Assembly: GCA_016508695.1 (NCBI GenBank)
Contig: VNKQ01000005.1
Span: forward strand, 1,054,001 to 1,118,000
Origin: Hyphodiscus hymeniophilus
Taxonomy: Eukaryota; Ascomycota; Leotiomycetes; Helotiales; Hyphodiscaceae
Reading direction: 5' to 3'
DNA: 64,000 bases
A model generated the notes under the pieces. That model ran no database searches. It saw only the letters and a program-made list of their open reading frames with translations, and was not told where the DNA came from. The translations under genes were made by a program, and so were the position numbers. This document shows, piece after piece, positions 36,255 through 48,052 of the stretch. Within the stretch, counting starts at the first letter, position 1. Each line of letters opens with the position of its first letter.

Positions 36255-38321
36255 TGCTGAATCCAGACGCCAAAGGGCGATCGAGTTCTGGTCCTCCTCC
36301 GCCGACAAAAGTGAGAAGGTTCACGTCGTGTCGTATTGGTGTCGAGGCCTTCTCAAACACGAGTAAAGAGGCGCGACGTCATTCCATTACCACCTCGATT
36401 GGTCACACAGTCGTAGCTCAATTGTCTCGGATGGATTCGAGTCGCAGTTGTTGTTGTAACTGCAGAGTTCCTCCCCGTAATGAACGCTGTGATGATGTCG
36501 AAGGAATTGAGGAGGTCGACGAGGTAAAGGTTCGAAAGTTCGCTAGCGCAAGCGACCAATCTACTTTGCCGATCGTCAGAAAAGCGAATATCGGGCGGTT
36601 GAAGGTGAAGAAACAGGGCGGGACGGTTCGCTTTCAAAGGTTCGAATAGGACTGTGCGTAGAATTCGACGTGCAGCAATTCTTGGATGTATGCGCGAACA
36701 ACTTGATTGTAATTGCGTTCTGCTGTGCACTTCCCGAAGTACACTGTGGTGATTTCTAATTTCTTTCCACTAACCACAGCAGCAGCGTCGATTCAGTTGT
36801 TCCTTGCACGTAGAATGGGACTGAGATGATAACGAATGTGCTCGGTAGGACAGAGTCGGTGTTGTAGAATTGGTTCAGAAATGACAGTGATGTGATGTCG
36901 ACCTGGAAGCTTGCTGCGTCAGTCACTTCGTTCTCCTGTTCCCTGCATTATGTGGCAGCCGGCCATGCGGGCTTTTCAGGAGAGCAGCTTAGCTTACCAG
37001 CCAGCACACAGGACAGGACAGGACAGGACAGGCGACAATTCGACCAAAAGAGTGACGTATGGCAGCTGGTAGAGGGACTGGGTCTTGCACTGGAGATAAT
37101 TACAATGTTATTATTTTTTGGGCAAGGAATCTACAGACGAAAAGGAGGACTGTGGCGGAGACATCTATTCGCCTATCCTCCACTGTTTCACGTCCACATC
37201 TCAGCATTCGCGCTTGTACGTCTCCACCTCCAACCTCCCAGTCCGAATTGTGTTTTCACCATCGCAACGTGGTGTCTCACGTATAGCACGGGCAAAATCT
37301 ATATAGAACGGGGGTAGTGGCGTTCAGAGGGAGATCATATGAAGGCCTTTGGCTGGCCTCTTTCTGTTCAGTGCAAGGGTTGGTTGGGTTACGTGTAAGC
37401 CAGTAGCCAATCACATGGGTAGAACGGCAGGTAATATCAAACGTGTGTTAAGACTTGTAAGATCGCCCCTCCTGGTTACAGGCCTTTCACAGATCTGGAT
37501 TGCATGGAAACCCACACGGGAAAAGAATTCCGAATTGTCACCTTTTTGCAATCAACAGCACGGGACCTTCTTTGGATTGTATATTTGAGGTTGTCCATAG
37601 TCCATGAACAGGCAATTCCGGACAACGCAGCAGAGTCCTTCTTTGGATTGCACAGCTGTAGTCACCCAGAATGTATGAGAAATTCAAGTCCAGCCAGCCA
37701 GCTGGGTCTCCGTCGACTTGTACAGCCGGGGATATGATTAGAGGATTGACAGCCAGGTAGACTACCAAGTACCAACGAACTAAGCCTGCTCATACCAAGC
37801 ATAGCTTTACAAATAAGACGCAAGTATGATTTCTTCCAAATTCGAGAACTGCGTCCCATTTCCCCGCAAGCCTCGAACGAATATCAACCAAAATTGCAAA
37901 CGAAATGGAGAACCGAAAGGTAGGGCATGTGGGACAAAAGACAATGAGTAAAAGCATTTTGCCACAGGCACCGAGAGCATTTGAAATGACTGACAGACGA
38001 AAGGCCCATGAAGAGGCATTGAAGAGAAAAGAAAAGGAACGGAGGAAAAAGGGCAAGAAAGGGGCACATGCGAAGCACGTATCTACCTCACATATATAAG
38101 GTGCAGAATTCTGCCGGTCTCCTGATCATAAGAAATCGAAATCTAGGGTGGTGGTGTAACCAAGGTGATGTACAAGAATTAATGGCAAGATCAGCTCCTG
38201 AGGATGTTCTTCGGGGCTTGAGGCTCGTTGTACTCGTGCACTGTGCTTGGAAAGTGTTGCATGAAGGTTCATGACAGTCTGGATTTTGTATTTTGATACG
38301 CCGTAATCATCAACAGTTCCC
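36255..38321. other. 2-kb intergenic interval
   Basis: Between the RAX2 promoter side and the ARPC2 3' end. Five copies of ACAGG lie at 37008-37032. A plus ORF at 37905-38099 encodes a Lys-rich peptide (EALKRKEKERRKKGKKG) of unknown significance within the probable ARPC2 3' flank. No recognised gene. Confidence 0.5.
37008..37032. repeat. ACAGG pentamer, five copies
   Basis: Perfect short tandem repeat upstream of RAX2. Confidence 0.9.
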
Positions 38322-39532
38322 TCAGCTTCCTTGTACCTTGAAGGTTCGTCCACTGGCCGTCTTCCTCTCCTTTTCTTCGTTTTCGGGCCTGGCTCTTCGG
38401 AGTACTGGTGATGGTCAGCTGTAGTTAGACTCGCACGTTGATAAATATATATACCTTGCAAGAAATCGGCTGTACGTCTTCGCATTCTGGAGTGAATGTA
38501 CGCCTATACTGGCATTAGTCATTGAATGTTGTGAAGGTATAGAGGTCGTTACCTTTGATGCCTTGATGTGGTAGTGGAAGTAATCGCGGAACGTCTGGAT
38601 GTGTGAGATGACATCGTCTCGTCGTTGGCGAGTCAGGTGCCTTGGGAATAGGACTGTGTAGAAATTAGTTGAAACAATGGCTACCCTAGGAATATCATAC
38701 CGAAGGTTACATAGCCAATCTCTCCATTTCCAGAGTCTTTTACACCGGGGACGTTCTGGAGTTCAAGAGGCGGATCGGTTCTGAACAGCACCTGTGGTGC
38801 ATTTTGAATAGCTCTCTTCCTGGCGTCAACAAATTCCTGAATGAAGACCTTTCCAAAGACCCGATCTGTCTCCTCACGGAAGATTGTGCTGAAGATCACA
38901 GTAACTCGGTCGTGACTGGCCTTGATGAAGATGGCTTCTTCGTCACGGTAATGAATTGCCTTGACCTCCCCACCTTCTCTTATTCCTTGCGGCGCTTCCT
39001 CTGAAGTAAACTTGGAGGCCTCCTCTGCTAGTTTGTGATGTTCGTCAAACGCGTTTTCGAATGGCGCCGCCATTGCATTTCGCTTCATCAGAGAGACTCG
39101 GCGGATTAGGTCGTCTCGTGCTTCTGATTAAGACTAGTATCAGTATATGAGCATAGATACGACCTGGAGAAAGTCCCGACCTTTGTCTTCCGGGAGACTT
39201 TCCAAGTCAATCTCCACTGAGAAATTGTATCCGCTTTCCGGCGCAATCACATAGGGACCATATTCGCGCTCGAGTACCTGCTGTGCTCCATACTGTAGAA
39301 GCTCGTTGTAGCATTTGACTTGTATAGAAACGACAATCTTGGTCTTTGATTCTGGAGTAGAGATATGGAAGGTAACACCATCAAAATCGGAGACAGTCTG
39401 ATCGATGTTGACTGGGGGCGCTCTGCTTAGAATTAGAAGGAGCATGGCGAGAACGGAAAGTTTGACAAACCCAGAGAATCTTTCTGTCAAAACAGATTGT
39501 ATCAGAACATTCTGATAATCGAGGAGAAGCAT
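38322..39532 (-). CDS. ARC35: Arp2/3 complex subunit 2 (p34-Arc, Arc35)
   Basis: Six exons (39532-39471, 39422-39181, 39123-38701, 38653-38553, 38503-38455, 38404-38322) encode 319 residues, typical for ARPC2. Family blocks in order: MLLLDYQNVLIQSVLTERFS, VSDFDGVTFHISTPESKTKI, QYGAQQVLEREYGPYVIAPE, MKRNAMAAPFENAFDEHHKL, KASHDRVTVIFSTIFREETD, and FPRHLTRQRRDDVISHIQTF after the third splice. The C-terminus ends RTADFLQVLRRARPENEEKE and KTASGRTFKVQGS. The protein is a core scaffold of the Arp2/3 actin-nucleating complex at cortical patches. Introns are 48, 57, 47, 49 and 50 bp; intron 2 has a weak GTCGGG donor chosen because it keeps DKEARDDLIRR. It is divergent from DIP2, with 198 bp between start codons. 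Confidence 0.94.
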
Positions 39533-39730
39533 CTTGATTGCCCGCCAGGTCGATGCTTTTGATCTGCTCTTGTGCGGTACTGTTGTCTAGTTGCGTATGC
39601 GCATGCTGACGAGGGGTTTGAATCTACGGTGACCTTTAAAAGCGGCAACAACTTTCTTATCGGATCTCAGCGATTAAAAAAGTTTCTCGGTTTTCTCCTT
39701 TGAAATCAACAGCTTGCCCAGAATGACAAT

Positions 39731-42700
39731 ATGGTCAAATCTTATTTGTAAGTCGACTGTTTCGAGACATCAAATGTATCAATACAGCTCTAACCAATAC
39801 CCTCTAGGAAGTTCGAGCAATCTAGAACCTTCGGACTCATCACAGGAAGCACCGCAAATGTTATTTGGACGGCAGACCCCTCCGCAACCAACAAAAACAC
39901 TGGATCCGGACGAGCCATTACTGCTGCCAACGAAGAAGTACTATGTTGGGATATCAAGAAGGGCGAGCTGCTGGGTCGATGGAGGGACAATGACTGCAAA
40001 TCTCAAGTGACTGCGGTTGCGCAAAGCACAGCCGACAAAGATTTGTTTGCAGTAGGATATGAAGACGGCAGTATCAGACTATGGGACTCGAAAATTGCGA
40101 CGGTTATTGTACGATTCAATGGTCATAGGTCAGCGATCACCGCCCTTGCTTTTGACAAAGCTGGAGTCAGGTTAGCAAGTGGATCTCAGGATACAGATTT
40201 GATCTTGTGGGATCTCATCGAGGAGAGAGGGGAATTTAAGTTAAGAGGACACAAAGATCGGATTACAGGCTTGCAGTTTCTACAGCCGGATGCACCTGAG
40301 GAATATGGAGAAGATGGCAGTGTGATAACCACACTTTACAATGACACAAATGCTTCTGGAGGTTTCCTCCTAAGTACAGGCAAGGATGCGCTCATTAAAC
40401 TCTGGGATTTGGCCTCGAAGCATTGCATCGAGACTCATGTTGCACAAACCAATGGAGAATGCTGGGCATTGGGTCTTACTCCAGATAACGATGGGTGCAT
40501 AACAGCGGGCAATGACGGGGAATTGAAAGTCTGGTCCATTGATACGACCGGGCTATATCAATATACAAAGCAAGTAACCAAGGCTCCAGAAATTCGATAC
40601 CTCACCAATCGAGGTGTTCTCCATCGTCAAGGCAAGGATAAAGCCCTCGAAATTAGGTTTCACCCCCAGCAAGATTATTTTGCTGTCCATGGCACGGAGA
40701 AAGCTATTGAGGTATGGAGGATACGATCAGAAGAGGAAGTGAAAAAGGCAATGGTGCGAAAACGTAGACGGCGACGACAAAAAGCTGGAGGAGTGAAGCC
40801 AGCTAGCGACGATGTAGCTGGAGAGATGATGGATCTGGATGGTGATGCTGCGGAAACGGACGAGAAGGTCGAGGACATTTCAAGTGCTGAGATTGCCGAC
40901 TTTTTTGTTCCATACGTAATCGTGAGGACCGGTGGCAAAGTTCGTGCTTTTGACTGGATTCGAACGAAAAGCTCAAAGCCTATCGAGTTTGTACTCTCGA
41001 CCACCAATAACCAGCTTGAAGTCTTCAAAGTTCCAACAAAGGAGAAGTCAAAAAAGGCGAAGAGTGACGAAGTAGATTACTCTCGAAGTGGTCTTGTGGA
41101 CATGCCAGGTCACAGAGCAGATGTAAGAGCTCTCGCCCTGAGCTTAGACGACAGGATGCTAGCCTCTGCATCCAACGGTGGTCTCAAGATCTGGAACGTA
41201 CGGACGAGGAGCAATATTCGAAACTTCGAGTGCGGCTACGCCTTGTGTTGTGCCTTTCTCCCTGGAGATAAGATAGTGGTCGTTGGTACCAAATCCGGGG
41301 AGTTAGAACTTTTTGATGTGGCCTCAGCTGCGATGCTCGATACTGTGAAAGCACATGAAGGTGCCATTTGGTCGTTACAAGTACATCCAGATGGCCGATC
41401 CTTGGTATCGGGCAGCGCAGATAAGTCAGCCAAATTCTGGAACTTTGAAGTCTTCCAAGAAGAGATTCCCGGGACGAAGAGAACGACACCACGGCTTAGG
41501 CTCTCTCACACAAGGACTCTCAAAGTCTCGGATGACATTCTTGGTGTTCGGTTTTCTCCAGATTCACGACTTCTAGCAGTTGCCCTTCTGGATAATACCG
41601 TAAAGGTGTTCTTTGTCGATTCACTGAAGCTGTTTTTGAATCTCTATGGTCACAAATTACCTGTCCTGAATATGGACATATCATTTGACAGCAAGCTCAT
41701 AGTGACATGCTCCGCGGACAAGAACGTGCGACTTTGGGGCTTAGACTTCGGTGACTGTCACAAAGCCTTCTTCGCTCATCAAGACAGTATTCTACAAGTT
41801 GCATTTGTGCCTCACAATCAAGACGGCAACGGGCACCACTTCTTCAGTAGTAGCAAGGATCGTATGATTAAATACTGGGATGGAGACAAGTTTGAGCAAA
41901 TCCAAAGGTTGGATGGGCACCATGGTGAGATCTGGGCCCTCGCTGTAAGTAGGACTGGAAGCTTTCTCGTCAGTGCGAGCCACGACAAGAGTATTCGAGT
42001 CTGGGAGCAGACAGATGAGCAAATATTCTTGGAGGAGGAGAGAGACAAAGAGCTCGAGGACCTGTACCAAAGCACCCTAACCACCTCCCTGGAGCAGGAT
42101 GAAGACAGAGATGAGGAGGTCGGCGCTGCAGGCGAGTATAAGTTGAACGAATTCTGTATTCGACACTAACTTTTGTCTCAGGCAAGCAAACCGTCGAGAC
42201 ACTTATGGCAGGAGAGAAAATTGCCGAGGCTCTGGAGATCGGTATGGCCGATCTGGAACTGATGAATGAATGGGAGGCGGCGAAAGCTACACAGCCCAAT
42301 CTTGCTCCACCACAACGGCATCTTCTTTTCATGGCTTTCGGGGGTATTAGCGCCGAAAGACACGTCCTTAACGTTTTGCAGAAGATCCCAGCCGCAGCAC
42401 TTCGAGACGCTTTACTCGTCCTGCCTTTCGTCATGGTCCCACCGCTTTTCACCTTTTTGAACATCTTCGCATCGAGATCGATGAATATTCCATTGACCTG
42501 CCGCGTATTGTTCTTCATGTTGAAAATTCACCACCGCCAGATTGTGGCTAGCAACACGATGAAACCTATGCTCCTGGGAATTAAAGGAAATTTGCGGACT
42601 TCTTTGAAGAGACAGAAGGATGAGATAGGGTTCAATCTTGCAGCCTTACGAGTCATAACCACGAAAGTCAAGCAGAAAGCAGTGAAGGACTACGTTGATG

Positions 42701-42765
42701 AAGATACATGGGAGGATGAGGGTGTTAAGAGCGAACGAAAACGTGGCTTTGTCCAAGTAGCATAG
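39731..42765 (+). CDS. DIP2: U3 snoRNP WD-repeat protein Dip2/Utp12
   Basis: Three exons (39731-39747, 39808-42131, 42182-42765) encode 974 residues. The short first exon (MVKSYL) joins KFEQSRTFGLITG, the usual N-terminus of this family. Two WD40 propellers contain GSIRLWDSKI, DLILWDLIEERG, ALIKLWDLASK, SAKFWNFEVFQ, NVRLWGLDFGDC and SIRVWEQ. The C-terminal Utp12 domain spans about residues 760-900. Dip2/Utp12 belongs to the UTP-B module of the small-subunit processome in the nucleolus. A Lys/Arg patch (VRKRRRRRQKAGG) may be a nuclear signal. Intron 2 (42132-42181) must be GC-AG (GCGAGT...CTCAG) to give AAGKQTVETLMAGEKIAEAL; GT alternatives break the frame. Confidence 0.95.
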
Positions 42766-43154
42766 AATATGTAATGAATAATATGCACAATGATGATATG
42801 CAGCAACACTCTTGCTTCGGCGGCGGTTACGTAAGGTATTTCACTCTCGTGTCACCGTCTCTCACTCTGGCCATTGCCAAAGTGTTAGATATAGTATCTA
42901 AACTTGGTGATCGACCGTGTGTCTACGGAGATTTGTATGCAACTCCTGTAAAGATCGACCTACGGTTTTAGATAGCCGAGCTCGAATGATTCCCGCGTCC
43001 GTCGCCTCTGTTCCCCCTAATCCCCATCGCATTTTCCGCTGTCAGCCGAGGCAACTTCCCCAATTCAGATCTGCCTTTTCCGTGAAACCAAACGTCTCCT
43101 CAAGATGACGGCTTTCCATGCCTCGTCTCCTATGATTACTCTACACAATTCACA
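42766..43154. other. Intergenic, DIP2 3' end to phosphotransferase promoter
   Basis: About 390 bp. No gene is seen; it should contain the DIP2 3' UTR and the next promoter. Confidence 0.6.
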
Positions 43155-44408
43155 ATGGCTGGAATCGTGAGGCAACCTATCGATATTCCTTCCCTGCAAC
43201 GATACATCTCTCAAAATGTCCCAGAAATTAAGCTTCCGATCGACGTTAAACAGGTCTTACCCCCCTTCTCACCGAAACTGCTGCGCCAATGCTAACTGAC
43301 AATATGCAGTTTGGTTTCGGTCAATCCAATCCGACTTATCAGCTTACGGCAAGCAATGGCGGAAAGTTTGTGATGCGCAAGAAACCTCCAGGAAAGTTGA
43401 TTTCCAAGACGGCACATCAAGTCGAGCGAGAGTACCAGGTCATTCATGCCTTGGAAAAGACCGATGTACCTGTCCCAAAGGCGTATTGTCTCTGCGAAGA
43501 TGACAAAGTCATCGGGACGCCATTTTATATTATGGAGTTTTTGGATGGCAGAATCATTGAGGATCCAACTATGCCAGACGTCTTACCTACGGAAAGGACA
43601 GAGATGTAGGACAACCTGCGGACTGTACGGGCTACCCTACTAATGCCTCACAGGTGGCATGACGCTATTCGAACCCTTGCGAAGCTTCACCGAATCAATC
43701 CAAAAGACGTGGGACTCGAGAGCTTTGGTAAACCATCGGGTTTCTACGACCGTCAGATTAGAACGTTTGGAACAATTACCGTAGCACAAGGGCTCACAAA
43801 AGATGTCGATACAGGCGAGCCTGTAGGACAAATACCACATCAGCAAGAGATCTTAGATTTCTTCAAAGACAAGAAGTACCAACCGAGGGACCGGGGAACG
43901 CCCATCCATGGCGACTACAAGATCGATAATTTAGTCTTCCACAAGACAGAACCTAAGGTCATTGGTATCTTAGAGTAAGGTTGTCTCCCTTGGAAATGTT
44001 TGATAGCTTCTAATTTGATACAGCTGGGAAATGTCCACAATTGGTCACCCCCTCTCAGATCTCATCAATCTGATCACTCCCTACTTCCTCAAAGACGAGA
44101 CAGAGGTCCGACATCTACCACAATTCAAGGATGGCGCCACACCTGGACTTCCCACAGAATCCGATCTTCTTGGGTGGTATGCAGAAGTCTCGGGGTATGA
44201 TCCAAAACCAGACATCACATGGGGAGCAGCGTTCGGGTTCTTCAGGGCAACGGCTATCTACCAAGGTATCGCAGCGCGGTGGGCAGTGAGACAGGCTAGC
44301 AGTGCAAAAGCAAAAGAGAATGCGACGCAGAGACATCCTATGGGGAAAGTTGCATGGAAGCATCTGCAGCAGGCGAGGGAAATAGCACAGGAGAGGGCGA
44401 AGTTATAG
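43155..44408 (+). CDS. APH-fold phosphotransferase (ACAD10/11-like kinase domain)
   Basis: Four exons (43155-43253, 43310-43605, 43654-43974, 44024-44408) encode 366 residues. It resembles the aminoglycoside-phosphotransferase/choline-kinase superfamily, particularly the kinase domain fused to acyl-CoA dehydrogenases in ACAD10/11, here without a dehydrogenase. The glycine-rich nucleotide region is FGFGQSNPTYQL, with FVMRKKPPG as the likely Lys strand. Brenner-type catalytic HGDYKIDNLVF and metal-binding DWEMSTIGHPLSD follow; the latter forms only across intron 3. Introns are 56, 48 and 49 bp with CTAAC/CTAAT-like branch sites. The substrate is unknown; the family is best treated as a small-molecule kinase, not an antibiotic-resistance gene. 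Confidence 0.87.
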
Positions 44409-45026
44409 ACACTGAATACGATGAATGTCCAAATAAGGCAGAGTTGCTTGCGAACTCGTTCGGTTTCGTCAAATCCTCAGGAAGATGTACAAGCCATCCC
44501 ACCTCATTAGGGTTGTCATTTATTGCCTGCCTGAGCATGTCGACTTAACTGTCCAAAAGCGCCAGTTACCACCTTGTAATCATTGAGCTAATTCTGATAT
44601 GTGAGTCACCTACGCTACGTAGGTAACTCAAGACGAAGTCCTGTTCAATTCTATTTTGTCTCTCTCGGGATTACATAAAGTAGCCCGTGTCTCCGCAAGC
44701 TATGCCAGTACTGACTACTGAGTTTCGAGCTTTTGAACACAGTAACTGCATAGCTTTTGAGAACTAGGGGTTTGTACCATTTTGCAGTATCTGTGGCCGA
44801 ACAAAGCTGGGGTGAAAGCCATTATTTGCTTCCTTCAAATTCCAGGCTCTCATGCTTTTGCAACGAAGCTTTACTCTCGTTACGTTGTTCAATGTGTTGT
44901 TAATAATCACGACAACATCTGAACAAGGGGTGAACAAACTGAAATATATCCGGAGTTCGCGGGGTATCAGTCTTTGCTGCTTCTACATCCGCCCCATTCA
45001 TGGACAGCAGCCGTAAGTTCCTTCGT
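44409..45026. other. Intergenic between convergent genes
   Basis: About 620 bp between the phosphotransferase stop and the ACR3 stop. It contains a short CTACGTAG-type palindrome near 44610; otherwise nothing recognised. Confidence 0.55.
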
Positions 45027-46366
45027 CTAATCTTTCCATCCCCTTCTCTTCCCAATCCACTTCACAACATAGACCAAACCTAACAGCACAGGCACCTCAA
45101 TCAAAGGGCCAACAGTAGCAGCCAGAGCCTGATCGCTGTTCGCACCATAAGTAGCAACTGCCACCGCGATCGCCAACTCAAAGTTATTACTCGCGGCGGT
45201 AAAGCTCTGCGTAGCAGCCAACTTGTACCCGAACCCCAACCTATGCGTCACGAGCAAAGTCGCGAAGAAAATGACCGCAAAATACACCACAAGTGGCGCA
45301 GCGACTCTAACCACGCTGACAATCTGATGCACGACCTGCTTCCCTTGCGAAGCGAAGAGAACGAGGATTGTAAACAAGAGACCGATGAGCGACCATGGGG
45401 CTGCGAATTTAAGGAAGACCTCATCGTACCATCGTGGATTTGTGATCTTGCGCAGCAGGAAACGAGTGACGATAGCTGCGCCAAGGGGGATACCGAGGAA
45501 GACTGCGACGGATTTTGCGACAGTCGAGTAGGAGATGTCGAGGGGTCCTTCTTCGCGAGAGATGACTTTGATGAAGAGGAGGGCCAGGGGTGCGAAGAGC
45601 ACCATTTGCAGAATCGAATTGATTGCTACGAGTATGGCGCAGTATTCGGAATCACCGCCGGCCAATCCCGTCCAGATGAGAACCTAGTGATGGGTCAGAA
45701 TTGAAGATGGAGCATGGAGCTGGGGGAGAAGTAGAATACCATTGCGATGCATCGTGCAACTCCAACCAGAATGAGACCTTCACGCAATTCACCTTTGTCG
45801 GGAAGAAATGCCCATGCTAAACCGAGCTATGCAGATGTCAGGCAAGTTCATACAAGGTGCTTTCAGGCATATGAAACGCAGAGAAGACTTACCATCACAA
45901 GCGGGGCAACGATCCAGTTGACTACCACACTGAATAGAATTTGAATCCAAATATCCCTGCTCCTAAAAACTCTATGCAGCGTCTCGAACTTGACCTTGCA
46001 AAGGATCGGATACATCATGACCAATAACCCAATCGCTATTAAGTGATCAGTCTCACACTCCTACTTTTCAACCATAAAAAGATTAATTTGCAACATACCA
46101 ATAGGGATGGAAACACCAACGAATTTCCCCTTCTGTAAAGCAGGCCCAGTATTGGGCACGAAATTCCCCAGTAAAATCCCAACGACCATAGCTAGAAATA
46201 TCCATAAAGCTAGGAAGCGATCTAGCCATCCCAGGCCTTTGAAAGCGGATGTCTTGGAGGTATTTATAATCGGCTCGTCTCCATTTGGGATCGTTTGCTT
46301 TTCCACATCCGACTGAGAAGGAGGATCATCTCTAGCCGCGTCGTCTGAGGGAAGGACTTTTGGCAT
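45027..46366 (-). CDS. ACR3: Arsenite efflux permease, ACR3 family
   Basis: Four exons (46366-46099, 46035-45893, 45826-45740, 45683-45027) encode 384 residues with about ten membrane helices (bile acid/Na+ symporter superfamily). Membrane segments include LDRFLALWIFLAMVVGILLG, PIAIGLLVMMYPILCKVKFE and NWIVAPLVMLGLAWAFLP. The ARCIAM segment contains the conserved Cys essential in characterised Acr3 proteins, and GPLIEVPVLL carries the conserved Glu of a late helix. The protein exports As(III) across the plasma membrane. Introns are 63, 66 and 56 bp. The start is the first ATG (MPKVLPSDD); upstream frame extension begins at TTG only. No arsenate reductase or Acr1-type regulator is adjacent, so it is a stand-alone gene here. 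Confidence 0.93.
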
Positions 46367-48052
46367 GGCAGTAAAGAAGGGAGTGAGGCGCCCACTAAGG
46401 TGAAATCGAAGACTCAAAATTTCAAGGTGAATAGTACAGGGAATTTAGAAAAGACACACTCAGAACAAAATTGCGCCCGACTCTTGAAGCCATCTTGGTT
46501 CAAGTCTTAGGAATATGTACTTTATACATCGTGAAAATCCGATGTGGAGCTCGCCTCCCTTTCGCTGTCAAGGCTATAATCGTGCTAGCATAGGAATTTC
46601 AGCCAATGAACCGGGGGTAGTGACATCCTCATGCCCTAGGCCAAAATGGGAACGACGCACTTACAACTCTCAGTCTCTCTCGCAGTGATTGCAGCGACTT
46701 GGTCCACATGTCTTATTAAGCCCTTTCTGATGAATTCACACTTCTCAGGACAACTTTTTGTGTATCTTTCACCTCTCCTCATTTGCCAGCAGAATTAAGA
46801 GTCTTAGTTCCACGCTCTCTCTGTTCGACCCCACGGTCCTTCGTCCCATTTGACATCCTTAGTCGGGTTGTCCGAAATGGCAGATAGAGGTATGTTGAAT
46901 TGTTTTCGGACGATTACATTCAATGGGCCCTCAAGATCTTTTGATTTCACGCCTTGTGCTTTCAGCTTCATTTACATATAAGCTGATGTGACTTGCTATT
47001 TCTTTGAATTGCTCTGCCTTTTGAATTTCTCATGCCGTCAAGCCTTTAACTTTTGAATACACACGGCGCCCAACTCAGAGTTTTCGAATCTCCGAACTGT
47101 GCATTGATTTGTAGGCTGCTGTGGCTTGCAGCTTCTCATAAATCAGCTCAAGGCACGATTGGTTTCTACAATATATGTATCAATCATCATAGGATGCCCC
47201 CACATGAGGCCGATTATGCATGATTGGCCATATACGATTTGGGAATTGTAATCTACCATCAAAGACTGACTCGACCAGCAACAAACCTCGAAGACCAGGC
47301 CCATCAGTATCATCTCACGGAGATGAACAGGGGTGGGTGGCTTTTGTTCTTTGCTTTCCTAAAGTAGGAGGGCCGGTTGGAATATTGTTTGCTACGTTTA
47401 GGAAGGGAAAAGAATACTTGGCCTAGTGTTGTTGACTGGTCAGGCCAAGTGTTTAGTCTCAGAAGAACGAGTTACTTTCCCCCACATTCTCCTCCAAAAG
47501 TACAAAACTTTCTTTGCTGCCGCTGCACCAACCCGGTCCAGGACCTACTTATCGAGACTTGCTGGCACATCCATGAGTATCTCTCTCGACTCTCGAGTCC
47601 CCATTTGTTTTACAGGTCTGGGAAAGAAGAACACAAAATCTTCAAACTATCAAATTGATCTACAGCAAAGTGTGAGAATCATGCTCATCTTTTCGATTCC
47701 AGCAAGGAATTGGGGAGAGTGCAACCACGAAAGTGAGCGCGTTCACTTCTATGGCAACGGGCAACTTGTTGAACTCCTGCTGACATACTCCATGAAATGA
47801 AATAATCTATTGCTCGTGGTCCCACCAAACACAGCTTTTATCTAGAAGCTGGTTGAATGCTGCCATGTCACGTGATTTCACGTGCTTATCAGCACCCCGG
47901 TTGAGGCGTAGCTTAGGCGACAGCACCTCACCCTGATGAATATTTTCAAAGACAACGCAAGCTTTCAGATGCTGAATTGGCGGACGATTTGTGTACATCT
48001 CCTGGCATATTGAACTTGCGCAGTTGCTATACGGGTAACTTCCGCACCAAAC
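46367..48052. other. 1.7-kb intergenic interval
   Basis: No recognised gene. At 46877-46889 there is a tiny plus-strand start-like string ATGGCAGATAGAG followed by a GTATGT donor-like sequence, which could be an isolated first exon, but I could not find a second exon that makes a recognisable protein. The left part is the ACR3 promoter and the right part the Der1-like promoter. Confidence 0.45.

Noticed and set aside
36179..36649. 156-codon plus ORF antisense to the RAX2 start
   Set aside because: Overlaps the RAX2 N-terminus and promoter on the other strand with no recognisable domain; likely a shadow.
43155..44408. APH-fold protein as an antibiotic-resistance gene
   Set aside because: The sequence fits the eukaryotic ACAD10/11-like kinase group and contains spliceosomal introns; resistance function is not supported.
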